Assembly (NCBI RefSeq): GCF_900163635.1
Contig: NZ_FUID01000075.1
Location: forward strand, 1 to 38,934
DNA: 38,934 nt
Direction of reading: 5' to 3'
DNA from: Leucobacter sp. 7(1)
GTDB taxonomy: Bacteria; Actinomycetota; Actinomycetes; Actinomycetales; Microbacteriaceae
The notes below the pieces were generated by a model, which saw only the letters and a list, made by a program, of their open reading frames with translations, ran no database searches and had not been told where the DNA came from. Below, one piece after another: positions 26,255-34,489 of the stretch (the stretch's first letter is position 1; the number at the start of each line of letters is the position of its first letter). The position numbers and the translations under genes are program-made.

Positions 26255-29248
26255 ATGACGGAAGAGCAGACGAGCGGACTGGTGCGTCCCAACGTGTCCC
26301 TGGAGGACGCGGTGACCATCGCGCGCGAGTGCTACGGGCTGACGGTGGAGGCCATCGAGCTCGGCAGTAACCAGGACCGCAATTTCCTCCTGACCGAGGC
26401 GGACGGGGAGCGCAGCGTGCTCCGGATCGATAACCCTGTGTTTACCGACGGGGAGCGGGATGGCCAGCACGCCGCGCTTGCGGCGTATCACGCGGCAGGG
26501 GTGCCGGTCGCCGAGGTGCTCGCCGGCCCGGATGGTGCAAAAACGCAACGCTGGAACGGGTTTGCGGTGCGTCGAAGCGCCTTTGCTCCCGGTGCGCCCA
26601 TGGTTGACCTGGGCTACTTCGCCCCAGTGGTCCTCGAAGAGTTCGGTGCCTTGGCTGCGGCGTCGGTGCGCGCGCTTGCCGAGCTCAGCCATCCGGGCCT
26701 TGACCGGACCCACATGTGGGTGATGGACGTCGCCGCGGAGCAGACCTCGATTCTCGCTCCCGCGATTGCCGACACGACGCTGCGCGAGCGGGTACTCCGT
26801 GCTGCAGCTGAAGCCCAAGAGGCGCTCAATGCGGTGTCCGAGGCGCTGCCGCGCCAGGTGATCCACGGCGATCTCACCGACGACAACGTGACCGGTCTCA
26901 TGAGTGATGATCGGCGGATCCACCCGCACACGGTGCTCGACCTGGGAGACCTGGCCGTCGGCTGGCGAGTTGCGGAGCTCGCGGTGACCGCCTCCTCGAT
27001 GCTGCACCACGAGCCCGAGCGGCCGCTCCGGCTCCTCGACCTGATTGCAGCGTTCCACCGTGCAGCCCCGCTGAGTGCGGCCGAGGCGCGGGCCGTGTGG
27101 CCGCTGATCGTGCTCCGCGCGGCGGTCCTCGTGGCGAGCGGATGGCGGCAGCTTGAGATCGATGGCGACAACGCCTATGCGCGGGATCGCGTCGCGGGTG
27201 AGCAAGCAATTTTCGATGCGGCAACCGCGGTTCCGCTTGCTGAGGCCACCGAACAGGTGCTTGCCAGGCTCGGCTTCCAGGGCATGGCACAGGGCACTGG
27301 TTTGGCCCTGCTCGCCGTCCCGGGGACCGGCACCGCGCGGTCCGCGGCCCCTCCGCTCCGCGCGCTGCTGCCCGCACTCGAAGGGGACGTCACAGTCCTG
27401 GATCCCGGCGTTGAGTCGGACGCCTTGGACGCGGGGAAGTGGCTCTCCTGCACCGCGGAGGCAGAACTCGTCACCGAGGCACTGACCGCGGGCGCGAGCG
27501 CCGCGATCTTCCCCTACGGGGTGTACCGGCTGACGCGCGCGGAGATCGACGTGACCGACGCGGCCGCAACCTGGCCCGTGGACACCGAGGTCTGGCTCGC
27601 AGCCGGTTCCGAGCTCGGTGTCGTGACACCGCTTGCTGGTCGTGTTGCCTCGGTCGGCGCTGACAGTCTGCGGATCGAGTCCGCCGGTGGGTGGACGCTG
27701 GAGATCCGGGGAATCACTCCGGCCATCGAGCTTGGCACCGAGCTTGAGTTCGGTGACGGGATTGGGGATTTCCCGGCGGGCGAGTCGCCGCGAGCGCTCG
27801 CGGTCGGTCTCCGCCGGGCGGGAGCGGGAGAGCCCGGCGACACTGCGCCCGCAACGACTGCAGCACTCGTCACACCGGAGCGGGTACCCGCCTGGGCCCG
27901 GCTCAGCCACGATCCAGCGGGGCTGCTCGGCCTGCCGGATCTGGCTCAGCGCGACGAGGCAGGGGACGAGCTTGCGCGCCGTGAGCAGATCTTTGCAAGC
28001 GCGCAGGAACGCTACTACGAGCGCCCCATGCAGATCGAGCGCGGCTGGCGGCATCACCTGATCGACACGACAGGCCGGGCCTACATCGACGTCGTGAACA
28101 ACGTCACGGGGCTGGGCCACGGGCACCCGGGGGTCGCTGACGCGATGCAGCGCCAGGCTCGAATCCTGAACACGAACTCACGCTTCCTGTTCCGCGAACT
28201 CGCCGAGTACAGCGAGCGCCTGCTTGCCCTCCTGCCGGAGGACTCAGAGCTCGACACCGTGCTGCTCGTGAACAGTGGCTCGGAGGCGGTGGATCTCGCG
28301 CTGCGCCTCGCCCAGGCGGCGACCGGCCGGCGCACGATCGTGTCGCTGCGGGAGGCGTACCACGGCTGGACGATGGCCTCCGACGCGGTCACGACGAGCG
28401 CCTACGACAACCCGTACGCTGCGGAGACCCGGCCGGACTGGGTGCACGTCGCGGACGTCCCCAACCGATTCCGTGGGACCTACCGCGGGGCGGATACCGG
28501 CGCGCAGTACGCCGCCGATCTGGGGTCGGACCTCGACAAGCTGTCCACTGAAGGGCGCGAGGTTGCCGGCTTCGTGTGCGAGTCGGTGCTGGGCAATGCG
28601 GGCGGTGTGATGCTCCCAGACGGTTACCTTGCCGCGGCATACCAGCGCGTGCGGGACGCTGGCGGCCTGTGTATCGCCGACGAGGTCCAGGTCGGCTTCG
28701 GGCGCATGGGGTCCAGCTTCTGGGGCTTCGAACAGTCGGGGGTGCGCCCCGACATCATCGCGATCGCGAAGCCGATGGGCAACGGCTTCCCGCTCGGCGG
28801 CGTCATCACGTCGAAGCGCATCGCCGACGCGCTTGCCTCGCAGGGCCAGTTCTTCTCCTCGGCGGGCGGGAACCCGCTGAGCTGCCGCGTGGGCCTCGCC
28901 GTTCTTGATGCGATGACCGCTGAGGGGCTGCAGGCGAACGCACGCGTCGTTGGTGGGCGGCTCGCGGACGGATTCCGCGAGCTGGCTCACACGCACGACA
29001 TCATCGGTCCAGTTCACGGCGAGGGCCTGTACCTGGGTGTGGAACTTGTGCGGGATCGCGAGACGATGGAGCCCGCTGCAGCAGAGGCCGCGGCGATCTG
29101 CGAACGGCTGCGCGAACTCGGGGTCGTGGTGCTCACAACCTCGGAACGGTCGAACGTGCTCAAGGTGAAACCGCCGCTCTGCCTCACTGCCGAGAGCGCC
29201 GACTTTGTCGTCGCCGCTCTCGACCGTGTGCTGCGCGAGGGCTGGTAG
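26255..29248 (+). CDS. Trimodular fusion: APH-type kinase, M23-like domain, class III aminotransferase-fold enzyme
   Basis: The ATG at 26255 (GGAG eight bases upstream) gives 997 residues. Residues about 10-330 are an aminoglycoside phosphotransferase/hydroxylysine kinase-like domain with VIHGDLTDDNV (catalytic Asp206) and VLDLGDLAVG (metal Asp229). Residues about 345-540 resemble the beta fold of M23 peptidases (PLAGRVASVGADSLRIES), but the metal histidines are missing. Residues about 600-997 are a PLP class III aminotransferase fold: NSGSEAVDLALRLA, YHGWTMA, ADEVQVGFGRMG and Lys839 in AIAKPMGNGFPLGG. Relatives of the kinase and PLP modules work in series in hydroxylysine or ethanolamine-phosphate breakdown (kinase, then phospho-lyase), so phosphorylation and elimination of an amino alcohol in one polypeptide is a reasonable inference. 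Substrate unknown. Confidence 0.88.
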   Translation: MTEEQTSGLVRPNVSLEDAVTIARECYGLTVEAIELGSNQDRNFLLTEADGERSVLRIDNPVFTDGERDGQHAALAAYHAAGVPVAEVLAGPDGAKTQRWNGFAVRRSAFAPGAPMVDLGYFAPVVLEEFGALAAASVRALAELSHPGLDRTHMWVMDVAAEQTSILAPAIADTTLRERVLRAAAEAQEALNAVSEALPRQVIHGDLTDDNVTGLMSDDRRIHPHTVLDLGDLAVGWRVAELAVTASSMLHHEPERPLRLLDLIAAFHRAAPLSAAEARAVWPLIVLRAAVLVASGWRQLEIDGDNAYARDRVAGEQAIFDAATAVPLAEATEQVLARLGFQGMAQGTGLALLAVPGTGTARSAAPPLRALLPALEGDVTVLDPGVESDALDAGKWLSCTAEAELVTEALTAGASAAIFPYGVYRLTRAEIDVTDAAATWPVDTEVWLAAGSELGVVTPLAGRVASVGADSLRIESAGGWTLEIRGITPAIELGTELEFGDGIGDFPAGESPRALAVGLRRAGAGEPGDTAPATTAALVTPERVPAWARLSHDPAGLLGLPDLAQRDEAGDELARREQIFASAQERYYERPMQIERGWRHHLIDTTGRAYIDVVNNVTGLGHGHPGVADAMQRQARILNTNSRFLFRELAEYSERLLALLPEDSELDTVLLVNSGSEAVDLALRLAQAATGRRTIVSLREAYHGWTMASDAVTTSAYDNPYAAETRPDWVHVADVPNRFRGTYRGADTGAQYAADLGSDLDKLSTEGREVAGFVCESVLGNAGGVMLPDGYLAAAYQRVRDAGGLCIADEVQVGFGRMGSSFWGFEQSGVRPDIIAIAKPMGNGFPLGGVITSKRIADALASQGQFFSSAGGNPLSCRVGLAVLDAMTAEGLQANARVVGGRLADGFRELAHTHDIIGPVHGEGLYLGVELVRDRETMEPAAAEAAAICERLRELGVVVLTTSERSNVLKVKPPLCLTAESADFVVAALDRVLREGW

Positions 29249-29254
29249 CCGCGG

Positions 29255-29291
29255 ACCGGGGGCCCGGCCGGTTTCGGCTCGGGTCCCCGGT
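29255..29291 (+). terminator. Terminator of the fusion gene, overlapping the murL promoter
   Basis: ACCGGGG (29255-29261) pairs with CCCCGGT (29285-29291), and after one mismatch CCCG pairs with CGGG. The hairpin ends one base before the TAGGCT -10 of murL, so it occupies the -35 region. No T-run follows. Confidence 0.6.
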
Positions 29292-29292
29292 G

Positions 29293-29298
29293 TAGGCT
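29293..29298 (+). promoter_or_regulatory. -10 box TAGGCT for leaderless murL
   Basis: TAGGCT followed by eight bases and the murL ATG (29307), with no ribosome site between. Confidence 0.6.
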
Positions 29299-29306
29299 TG
29301 ACCGCT

Positions 29307-30671
29307 ATGGGAGACGCGCCGTTTCAGTCCACTCACGCCGTGACACACTTTGAATGCAGGGAACCGCGGGTGCGCGGTTCGGTGATCGAATTGCCGAGTG
29401 CTGCACTTGCCGGTGACACTGTCGTCGCAGAGTTCACCGAGGTGATCGAGCTGCCCGCCGCGCTCGACGATGTTGCACCCGAGCTTGCCGAGCCGACGCT
29501 GCGCCTGCTCGCGCTCGCGGCTTCGCTCAGCTATTTCAAGGCGTTCGCGCCAACCCGGTACGTCGTGCCTTCCGGTCTCACCTCGACTGAGCGCGCGTTC
29601 ATCACCGAGTTGCTGCGCAACGGACTTGGCGAATTCGCGTTCGTGAATGAGCTTCCGGAAGTATTCGAGACTGAGATCGTGGCTGCCGAGCGGCCCGAGC
29701 CGTGTGGTGCCGAGGCGCCGAACGGGGCGCAGGGGAGCGCCTCCGAGGAGCCACGCCGGGCGCTCGTCGCCGTCGGCGGCGGCAAAGACTCCATCGTGTC
29801 CATTGAGGCGCTCGCCGGCGCGGGCTATGAGGTCGGCCTGTTCGCGGTGAATCCGAAGACTCCAATGGTGCGGACCGCGGAGGTCGCGGATCAGCCACTC
29901 GTGAGCGTGCGCCGCGCGATTGATCCGGCGCTGCTTGCGCTGAACGCCGCCGGTGCCCCGAACGGCCACATTCCCGTCACCGCGATCAACTCGCTGATCG
30001 CGACGCTGAGTGCGCTCGCGCTTGGTTACGACGCCGTCGTGTTTAGCAATGAGGCCGGATCCTCCTATGGGAATTTCGCGTGGTCAGGCCGTGTGATCAA
30101 CCACCAGTGGTCGAAAGGCTCTGAGTTCGAAGGGCTGCTCCGCGCCTCGCTTCCGTTCGGAGCGCCCCAGTATCTCTCGCTGCTGCGCCCCATCAACGAG
30201 ATCCGGATCGCCCGCCGCTTCGCCACATATGAGCAGTACCACGGGGTGTTCACGAGCTGCAATCGGGCCTACCGGATGACCGCCGACGGCTCGGCCGGTT
30301 GGTGCGGGGAATGCCCCAAGTGCCACTTCATCTTCCTGATGCTCGCACCGTTCCTGTCGCGCGACGCGCTCCTCAACATCTTCACCGGACGCGACCTGTT
30401 CGCAGACGAGGCCCAGTACCAGGGCTTCCTCGAGCTGTTCGGCGCGAACGGTCTTGTCAAACCATTTGAGTGTGTGGGGGAGCCCGACGAATGCAGGGTC
30501 GCGCTGAGCCTGCTCCGCGAGCGCGACGACTGGCAGGGGCATCCGTTCCTCGCGAAGCCTGAGATCGCGGCACTCGACGCGACCGCGGCGGAGCGCGAGG
30601 CAGTCTTTGCGTGGCGCGACGAGGCACACTTCCTCACCCCGAAGCTTGAGGACGTGGCTCGTGCGATTTAG
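29307..30671 (+). CDS. murL: UDP-MurNAc-L-Ala-L-Glu epimerase (MurL)
   Basis: A 454-residue cytosolic enzyme. Characterised MurL uses ATP to activate the alpha-carboxylate of the terminal L-Glu in UDP-MurNAc-L-Ala-L-Glu and inverts it to D-Glu. Matches to the family as I know it from Xanthomonas are ASLSYFKAFAP, the ATP loop VAVGGGKDSIVSIEAL (GGGKDS 157-162), NGHIPVTAINS (219-229), VVFSNEAGSSYG, NHQWSKG (265-271), SLLRPINEIRIARRFA, SCNR (317-320) and WCGECPKCHF (332-341), then KPFECVGE. The start ATG 29307 is set by the promoter. The stop lies inside murD2 (11-base overlap), so both steps are co-translated. I see nothing missing from the motifs. The organism may lack or supplement glutamate racemase MurI. 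Confidence 0.92.
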   Translation: MGDAPFQSTHAVTHFECREPRVRGSVIELPSAALAGDTVVAEFTEVIELPAALDDVAPELAEPTLRLLALAASLSYFKAFAPTRYVVPSGLTSTERAFITELLRNGLGEFAFVNELPEVFETEIVAAERPEPCGAEAPNGAQGSASEEPRRALVAVGGGKDSIVSIEALAGAGYEVGLFAVNPKTPMVRTAEVADQPLVSVRRAIDPALLALNAAGAPNGHIPVTAINSLIATLSALALGYDAVVFSNEAGSSYGNFAWSGRVINHQWSKGSEFEGLLRASLPFGAPQYLSLLRPINEIRIARRFATYEQYHGVFTSCNRAYRMTADGSAGWCGECPKCHFIFLMLAPFLSRDALLNIFTGRDLFADEAQYQGFLELFGANGLVKPFECVGEPDECRVALSLLRERDDWQGHPFLAKPEIAALDATAAEREAVFAWRDEAHFLTPKLEDVARAI

Positions 30672-31995
30672 TGATCTGGCGGGCAAGCGGCTCGCTATCT
30701 GGGGTGCGGGGCGCGAGGGTACCCGCGCCTATGAAGCTCTTGCGGCTGACGCCGCCTCGATCGAGATCGTGGTGACCGGCGGCGGCACGGTGCCCGCAGA
30801 CGCTCCCGGCCCCGTGGTTGCCGGGGAGGACGCCTTTGCCGCACTCCGCGCAGCCGACGTCGTGGTGAAATCGCCCGGGATCCCGCACACCTCGCCCGAG
30901 TTTGCTGCGTTGCGTGACGCGGGAGTGCCGGTCACCTCGCTCATGGACCTCTGGCTGAACGAGCACGGCGACCGCGTCATCGCCGTGACCGGCACCAAGG
31001 GCAAGAGCACCACTTCCACCCTGGTGACCCACTTTCTTGGCGCGCTCGATGTGACCGCAACGCTCGCCGGGAATGTCGGGATCCCCGTGTCACGTGAACT
31101 GTCTCCAGGCCTCGACGTGGCCGTGGCCGAGGTGTCGAGCTACCAGGCTGCAGACCTCACGGCGTCGCCGCGCACCGCGGTGCTCACGTCCCTCTACCCA
31201 GAGCATCTCCCGTGGCACGGCGGCTACGAGGCGTATGTAGGCGACAAGCTCAACCTCATCGCCCACGGGGCCGAGACTGTTGTGCTCCCCGCGCTCACCG
31301 GAGAGCTTGCCGAGCGCGCTCGCGCCAAGGTGGCCACCACGACCCGGCTCGTCACCCCGGCAGAGCTCGGCATCACCGTCACCGACGACGCCCTACACTG
31401 GGGCGAGGCGGGCACGGTGACGAGCGAGGACACCACGCTGCGGGGCGCGCACAACCTGATGAACGCTGCGCTCGCAATCACCGCCGTGTGCGTGCACCGT
31501 GACGTTGATCCGGCGGACCGCCCGCGGCTGCTCGCCGCACTCCGCGCCTTCGCTCCGCTTGCGCACCGGCTTGAAGTAATTCCGACAACGGACGGCCGTG
31601 TGTGGGTTGACGATAGCCTCGCGACGGCCCCGGAAGCAGTAGTCGCCGCGCTTGACACCTACGCCACCTCCCGCGTGGTGCTTGTCGCAGGCGGCGCGGA
31701 TCGCGGGCTCGATTTTGCCCCGCTGCTCGCACACCTCCGCACCAGTGGTGCGCAGCGCGACACCCGCATCGTGACCGTTGGTCCCGCGGGGGAGCGGTTG
31801 CGCGCGGAGCTCGGCCCGAGCTACACGGCCGGCACCGCCGGCGCTGACTTCGCTGACGCGCTCGCGCGGGCGCGCGAGCTCACCGGGGCGGGCGACGTGA
31901 TCCTGCTTTCGCCCGGGGCACCGAGCTTCGACGAATTCGCGGACTATGAGGCGCGGGCCGCCGCGTTCCGCGCCGCCGCTGAGGCGAGCGCATAG
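30661..31995 (+). CDS. murD2: UDP-N-acetylmuramoyl-L-alanine--L-glutamate ligase (MurD2)
   Basis: A 444-residue Mur ligase. The GTG at 30661 (GAGG upstream) overlaps murL. The ATP site is TGTKGKSTTSTLVTHF (GTKGKS 111-116). The family continues with LAGNVGIPVSREL, VAEVSSYQAADL, the central LYPEHLPWHGGYEAYVGDKLNLI, VWVDDSLATAPEA, and the C-terminal domain VVLVAGGADRGLDFAPL and LLSPGAPSFDEFADYE. Conventional MurD adds D-Glu; pairing with MurL, and DRGLDFAPL in place of the usual KGADFSPL-type loop, favours the MurD2 type that adds L-Glu. A canonical murD would be expected elsewhere in the dcw cluster unless this replaces it. Confidence 0.88.
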   Translation: MRFSDLAGKRLAIWGAGREGTRAYEALAADAASIEIVVTGGGTVPADAPGPVVAGEDAFAALRAADVVVKSPGIPHTSPEFAALRDAGVPVTSLMDLWLNEHGDRVIAVTGTKGKSTTSTLVTHFLGALDVTATLAGNVGIPVSRELSPGLDVAVAEVSSYQAADLTASPRTAVLTSLYPEHLPWHGGYEAYVGDKLNLIAHGAETVVLPALTGELAERARAKVATTTRLVTPAELGITVTDDALHWGEAGTVTSEDTTLRGAHNLMNAALAITAVCVHRDVDPADRPRLLAALRAFAPLAHRLEVIPTTDGRVWVDDSLATAPEAVVAALDTYATSRVVLVAGGADRGLDFAPLLAHLRTSGAQRDTRIVTVGPAGERLRAELGPSYTAGTAGADFADALARARELTGAGDVILLSPGAPSFDEFADYEARAAAFRAAAEASA

Positions 31996-33116
31996 TGCGG
32001 CGGCGGCGGCCGATCCGGAAGGAGCAACTTTTCATCGGGATGCTCGCGATCTTCTTTGTGGTCGGGTTGGTCGGGGTGCACGCCGCATGGCCACGGGCCT
32101 TCGGCGTATTCATCGCGATCGGTGGTACCGCCGGCGCACTGATGGTGTTGTATGAGGTGCGACTGACCAAACAAATCGCGCAGGCCGAGTTTATTCGAGA
32201 GTTGCAGAGTAGCTACTCGACCGATCCACTGATCGGTGAGTTGTGGAGCAAACTGCTGCTGCAGGAGCCCATCACGGGCGCTGACCGCGCGCGGATGAGC
32301 AACTACCTCACCTTCTTTGAGACCCTCCATCTTCTGCAGAAGCGGGGTGCGCTGGAGCTGGGCCTCGCCGACGAGCTTTTCCGCAACAGGTTCTTCACGG
32401 CGATCGGCAACCGAGATGTGCTGCACGCCACAATCTTGTCCGAACATGGTTCTTTCGGGAACATTCACGCGCTCATTGCGGAGTGGCACGCGCACCTGAT
32501 CGAGAAGCAGAAACCCATTCACCCGGGCTACTACGTCTACATCGAGGAGCTCGCCCGCGTGAAGGGGTACGTCGTGGCGCAACTCGGCCCCGCAGATCTC
32601 GATGACCTTGTCGAGCTGCAGACCCGGGTGATCGAAAGCCTCGGGAATTCCCCGTGGCTACGCGAAAACTCCGCGGACATGTTCGCGGAGTGCCTGGCTG
32701 CACGGGATGTCGGCGGCCCGGAACATCGGGTGCTTGGATTCCGGAGTGATTCCGGTCAACTCGTGGCGGCGGGCATTCTTTTCGACGGGGGTACCGGGGC
32801 GGAGAGTATCCGTGGGTACTTCAGCGAGCGACCCGAGGAGCTCACGAAGTCGATCAACCTCAAATTGGTGCTCGCTGACCGGGAGCACCGCCGTTTCGGG
32901 CTCGCGCGCACCGTAGTTGAACTCTTAGAGCGCGACGCTACCGCTCTCGGGCGGGACGAAATCATGTGCACGATCCACCCGAAGAACTTGCCCAGTCAAC
33001 GGCTCTTCGGGAAACTTGGGTATCGGCGACTTCAGAAACGGGTGCGGACGAAGTACGGCCCGCGATTTGTGTTCTTCCGTGAGTTGAACCGCCCCGATGT
33101 GGGGCGGTTCCGCTAA
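31995..33116 (+). CDS. Membrane protein with C-terminal GNAT acetyltransferase domain, third gene of the murL-murD2 operon
   Basis: The GTG at 31995 shares one base with the murD2 stop, with GAGG upstream. The 373 residues comprise a basic start (MRRRRPIRKE), two membrane helices (about 11-31 and 36-53), and a helical domain (about 60-180, EVRLTKQIAQAEFIRELQ ... SNYLTFFETLHLLQKRG) resembling DUF4760-type domains. The GNAT fold (about 195-365) has acetyl-CoA loop LVLADREHRRFGLARTVVEL and HPKNLPSQRLFGKLGYRRL. Tight coupling to murL-murD2 implies a role in precursor or wall modification at the membrane, for instance acylation of a stem-peptide amine, but the substrate is unknown. I know of no characterised partner of this kind for MurL/MurD2. 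Confidence 0.8.
   Translation: MRRRRPIRKEQLFIGMLAIFFVVGLVGVHAAWPRAFGVFIAIGGTAGALMVLYEVRLTKQIAQAEFIRELQSSYSTDPLIGELWSKLLLQEPITGADRARMSNYLTFFETLHLLQKRGALELGLADELFRNRFFTAIGNRDVLHATILSEHGSFGNIHALIAEWHAHLIEKQKPIHPGYYVYIEELARVKGYVVAQLGPADLDDLVELQTRVIESLGNSPWLRENSADMFAECLAARDVGGPEHRVLGFRSDSGQLVAAGILFDGGTGAESIRGYFSERPEELTKSINLKLVLADREHRRFGLARTVVELLERDATALGRDEIMCTIHPKNLPSQRLFGKLGYRRLQKRVRTKYGPRFVFFRELNRPDVGRFR
33087..33109. terminator. Bidirectional hairpin inside the end of the GNAT gene
   Basis: The arms AACCGCCCC (33087-33095) and GGGGCGGTT (33101-33109) are perfect with a five-base loop. The hairpin lies within the last codons of the GNAT gene (33116) and 22 bases from the end of convergent mgtE (33131). 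No T-run follows on either strand. Confidence 0.6.
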
Positions 33117-33130
33117 CTGCCGCGCTCGGC

Positions 33131-34489
33131 TTACAACCCGAGGACACTCCGTGCGATCAGGAAGTAGATGATCAGGCCTGAAGCATCCACGAAGGTGGAA
33201 ATGAACGGGTTGGAGAAGACCGCGGGATCGACCTTTACGGCCCGTGCCAGCAGCGGCATGCACCCACCCACGGCTGCGGCAAGCGTGCACACGCACAGGA
33301 GTGTGAGCCCAATTACCAAGCCGATCTGTGGCGTGTAGGCGATCGCGGCGATCGTAAAGCCGAGCGTGCCAAGCAGCAGCCCGAGCATTCCGCCGGTGCG
33401 TAGTTCCCGTGTGAGTACCCGAATGAAGTCACGCGACTGCACATCTCCGAGCGCCAGGGCGCGTGTCACCGTGGTGGCCGCCTGGTTTCCGGTGTTTCCG
33501 CCCGTGCCAATAAGAAGCGGCACGAAGAGCGCGAGAACAGTCACCTGATCGATCGTGGCCTCGAACACGGAGAGGACCTGCACGGTCAGTGTGGCGCCGA
33601 CGGCGAGCACGAGTAGCCAGACCACGCGGGAACGGACGAGCGAGCCGACCGGAGTGGAGAGGTAGGGGCGTCGGAGCGGCTCAGTGCCGCCCTGACGCGC
33701 CGCGTCCTCGGATTCCTCGTGTTCCAGGATCCGGATTGCGTCATCGATGGTGAGCATGCCGAGTAGGCGCTGCTCACGGTCAACAATCGGCATGGCGAGC
33801 AGTTGCAGGTCCGCGCAGCGCCGGGCTGCGAGCTCCGCGTCGTCCTCCGCTGCGGCGGTGTGAGCCGGGCTCATGAGTGCGGAAATCACTGTGTCGTCCG
33901 GGGCGCCGAGGAGGCCCCGGAGGCTGACAACCCCGACAACATGGCGTGAATCATCGAGCACGGGGATCGTGTAGATCGTTTCGGCGTCGTCGAGTCGCGT
34001 GCGTACCCGATTCATCGTCTCAGCGACTGTGAAGCTTTCCCGTGTGGAGACATACTCAAGGGACATGCGCCGCCCCGCACTGTCCTGGGGGTAACCGAGG
34101 AGCGCCGAGGTCAGCACCCGTTCCTGTTCGGGGAGGCCGCGCAAGAGCCGCGTGGCGAGCGCCGCGGGCACCTCGTCAAGCAGCCACAGCCTGTCATCGT
34201 GATCGAGATCAGCGAAGAGCTGGGACACCTCCGTATCCTGCAGGCCGTGCAGCAGGTCGCTCTGCAGCGGAGGGTCGAGCAGCTCGAAGACATCGGCAGC
34301 CCGATCCTTGGCGAGCAGCCGGTAGATCACGGCACGCTGCTTCCGGCTGAGCCGCTCAAACACGGGTACGAGGTCCGTGGGGGTCACGGGCGAGAGCACG
34401 TGGGTGAGGGAGGTGAGATCCTGCGCCGCAATCATCTGGGTGATCGTGGTGACAAGCTCATCGGTTGTCTGAATCTGGGGGAGTGTCAT
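33131..34489 (-). CDS. mgtE: MgtE-type magnesium transporter
   Basis: A 452-residue Mg2+ channel/transporter. The cytoplasmic N domain (about 10-130) is followed by tandem CBS domains (about 135-255) that gate the pore by sensing Mg2+, then five membrane helices with signature FVPLLIGTGGNTGNQAATTV and the C-terminal KVDPAVFSNPFISTFVDASG. The start is ATG 34489 behind AAGGAG; the ATG at 34507 is less likely. A candidate promoter (TTGGCT 34766-34761, TAAGGT 34742-34737) predicts a leader of about 240 bases. Confidence 0.93.
   Translation of the reverse strand: MTLPQIQTTDELVTTITQMIAAQDLTSLTHVLSPVTPTDLVPVFERLSRKQRAVIYRLLAKDRAADVFELLDPPLQSDLLHGLQDTEVSQLFADLDHDDRLWLLDEVPAALATRLLRGLPEQERVLTSALLGYPQDSAGRRMSLEYVSTRESFTVAETMNRVRTRLDDAETIYTIPVLDDSRHVVGVVSLRGLLGAPDDTVISALMSPAHTAAAEDDAELAARRCADLQLLAMPIVDREQRLLGMLTIDDAIRILEHEESEDAARQGGTEPLRRPYLSTPVGSLVRSRVVWLLVLAVGATLTVQVLSVFEATIDQVTVLALFVPLLIGTGGNTGNQAATTVTRALALGDVQSRDFIRVLTRELRTGGMLGLLLGTLGFTIAAIAYTPQIGLVIGLTLLCVCTLAAAVGGCMPLLARAVKVDPAVFSNPFISTFVDASGLIIYFLIARSVLGL

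Noticed and set aside
25319..28126. 935-residue minus-strand open frame
   Set aside because: It is a shadow of rph, rdgB and the fusion gene; it has no domain motifs and a His/Arg-rich composition.
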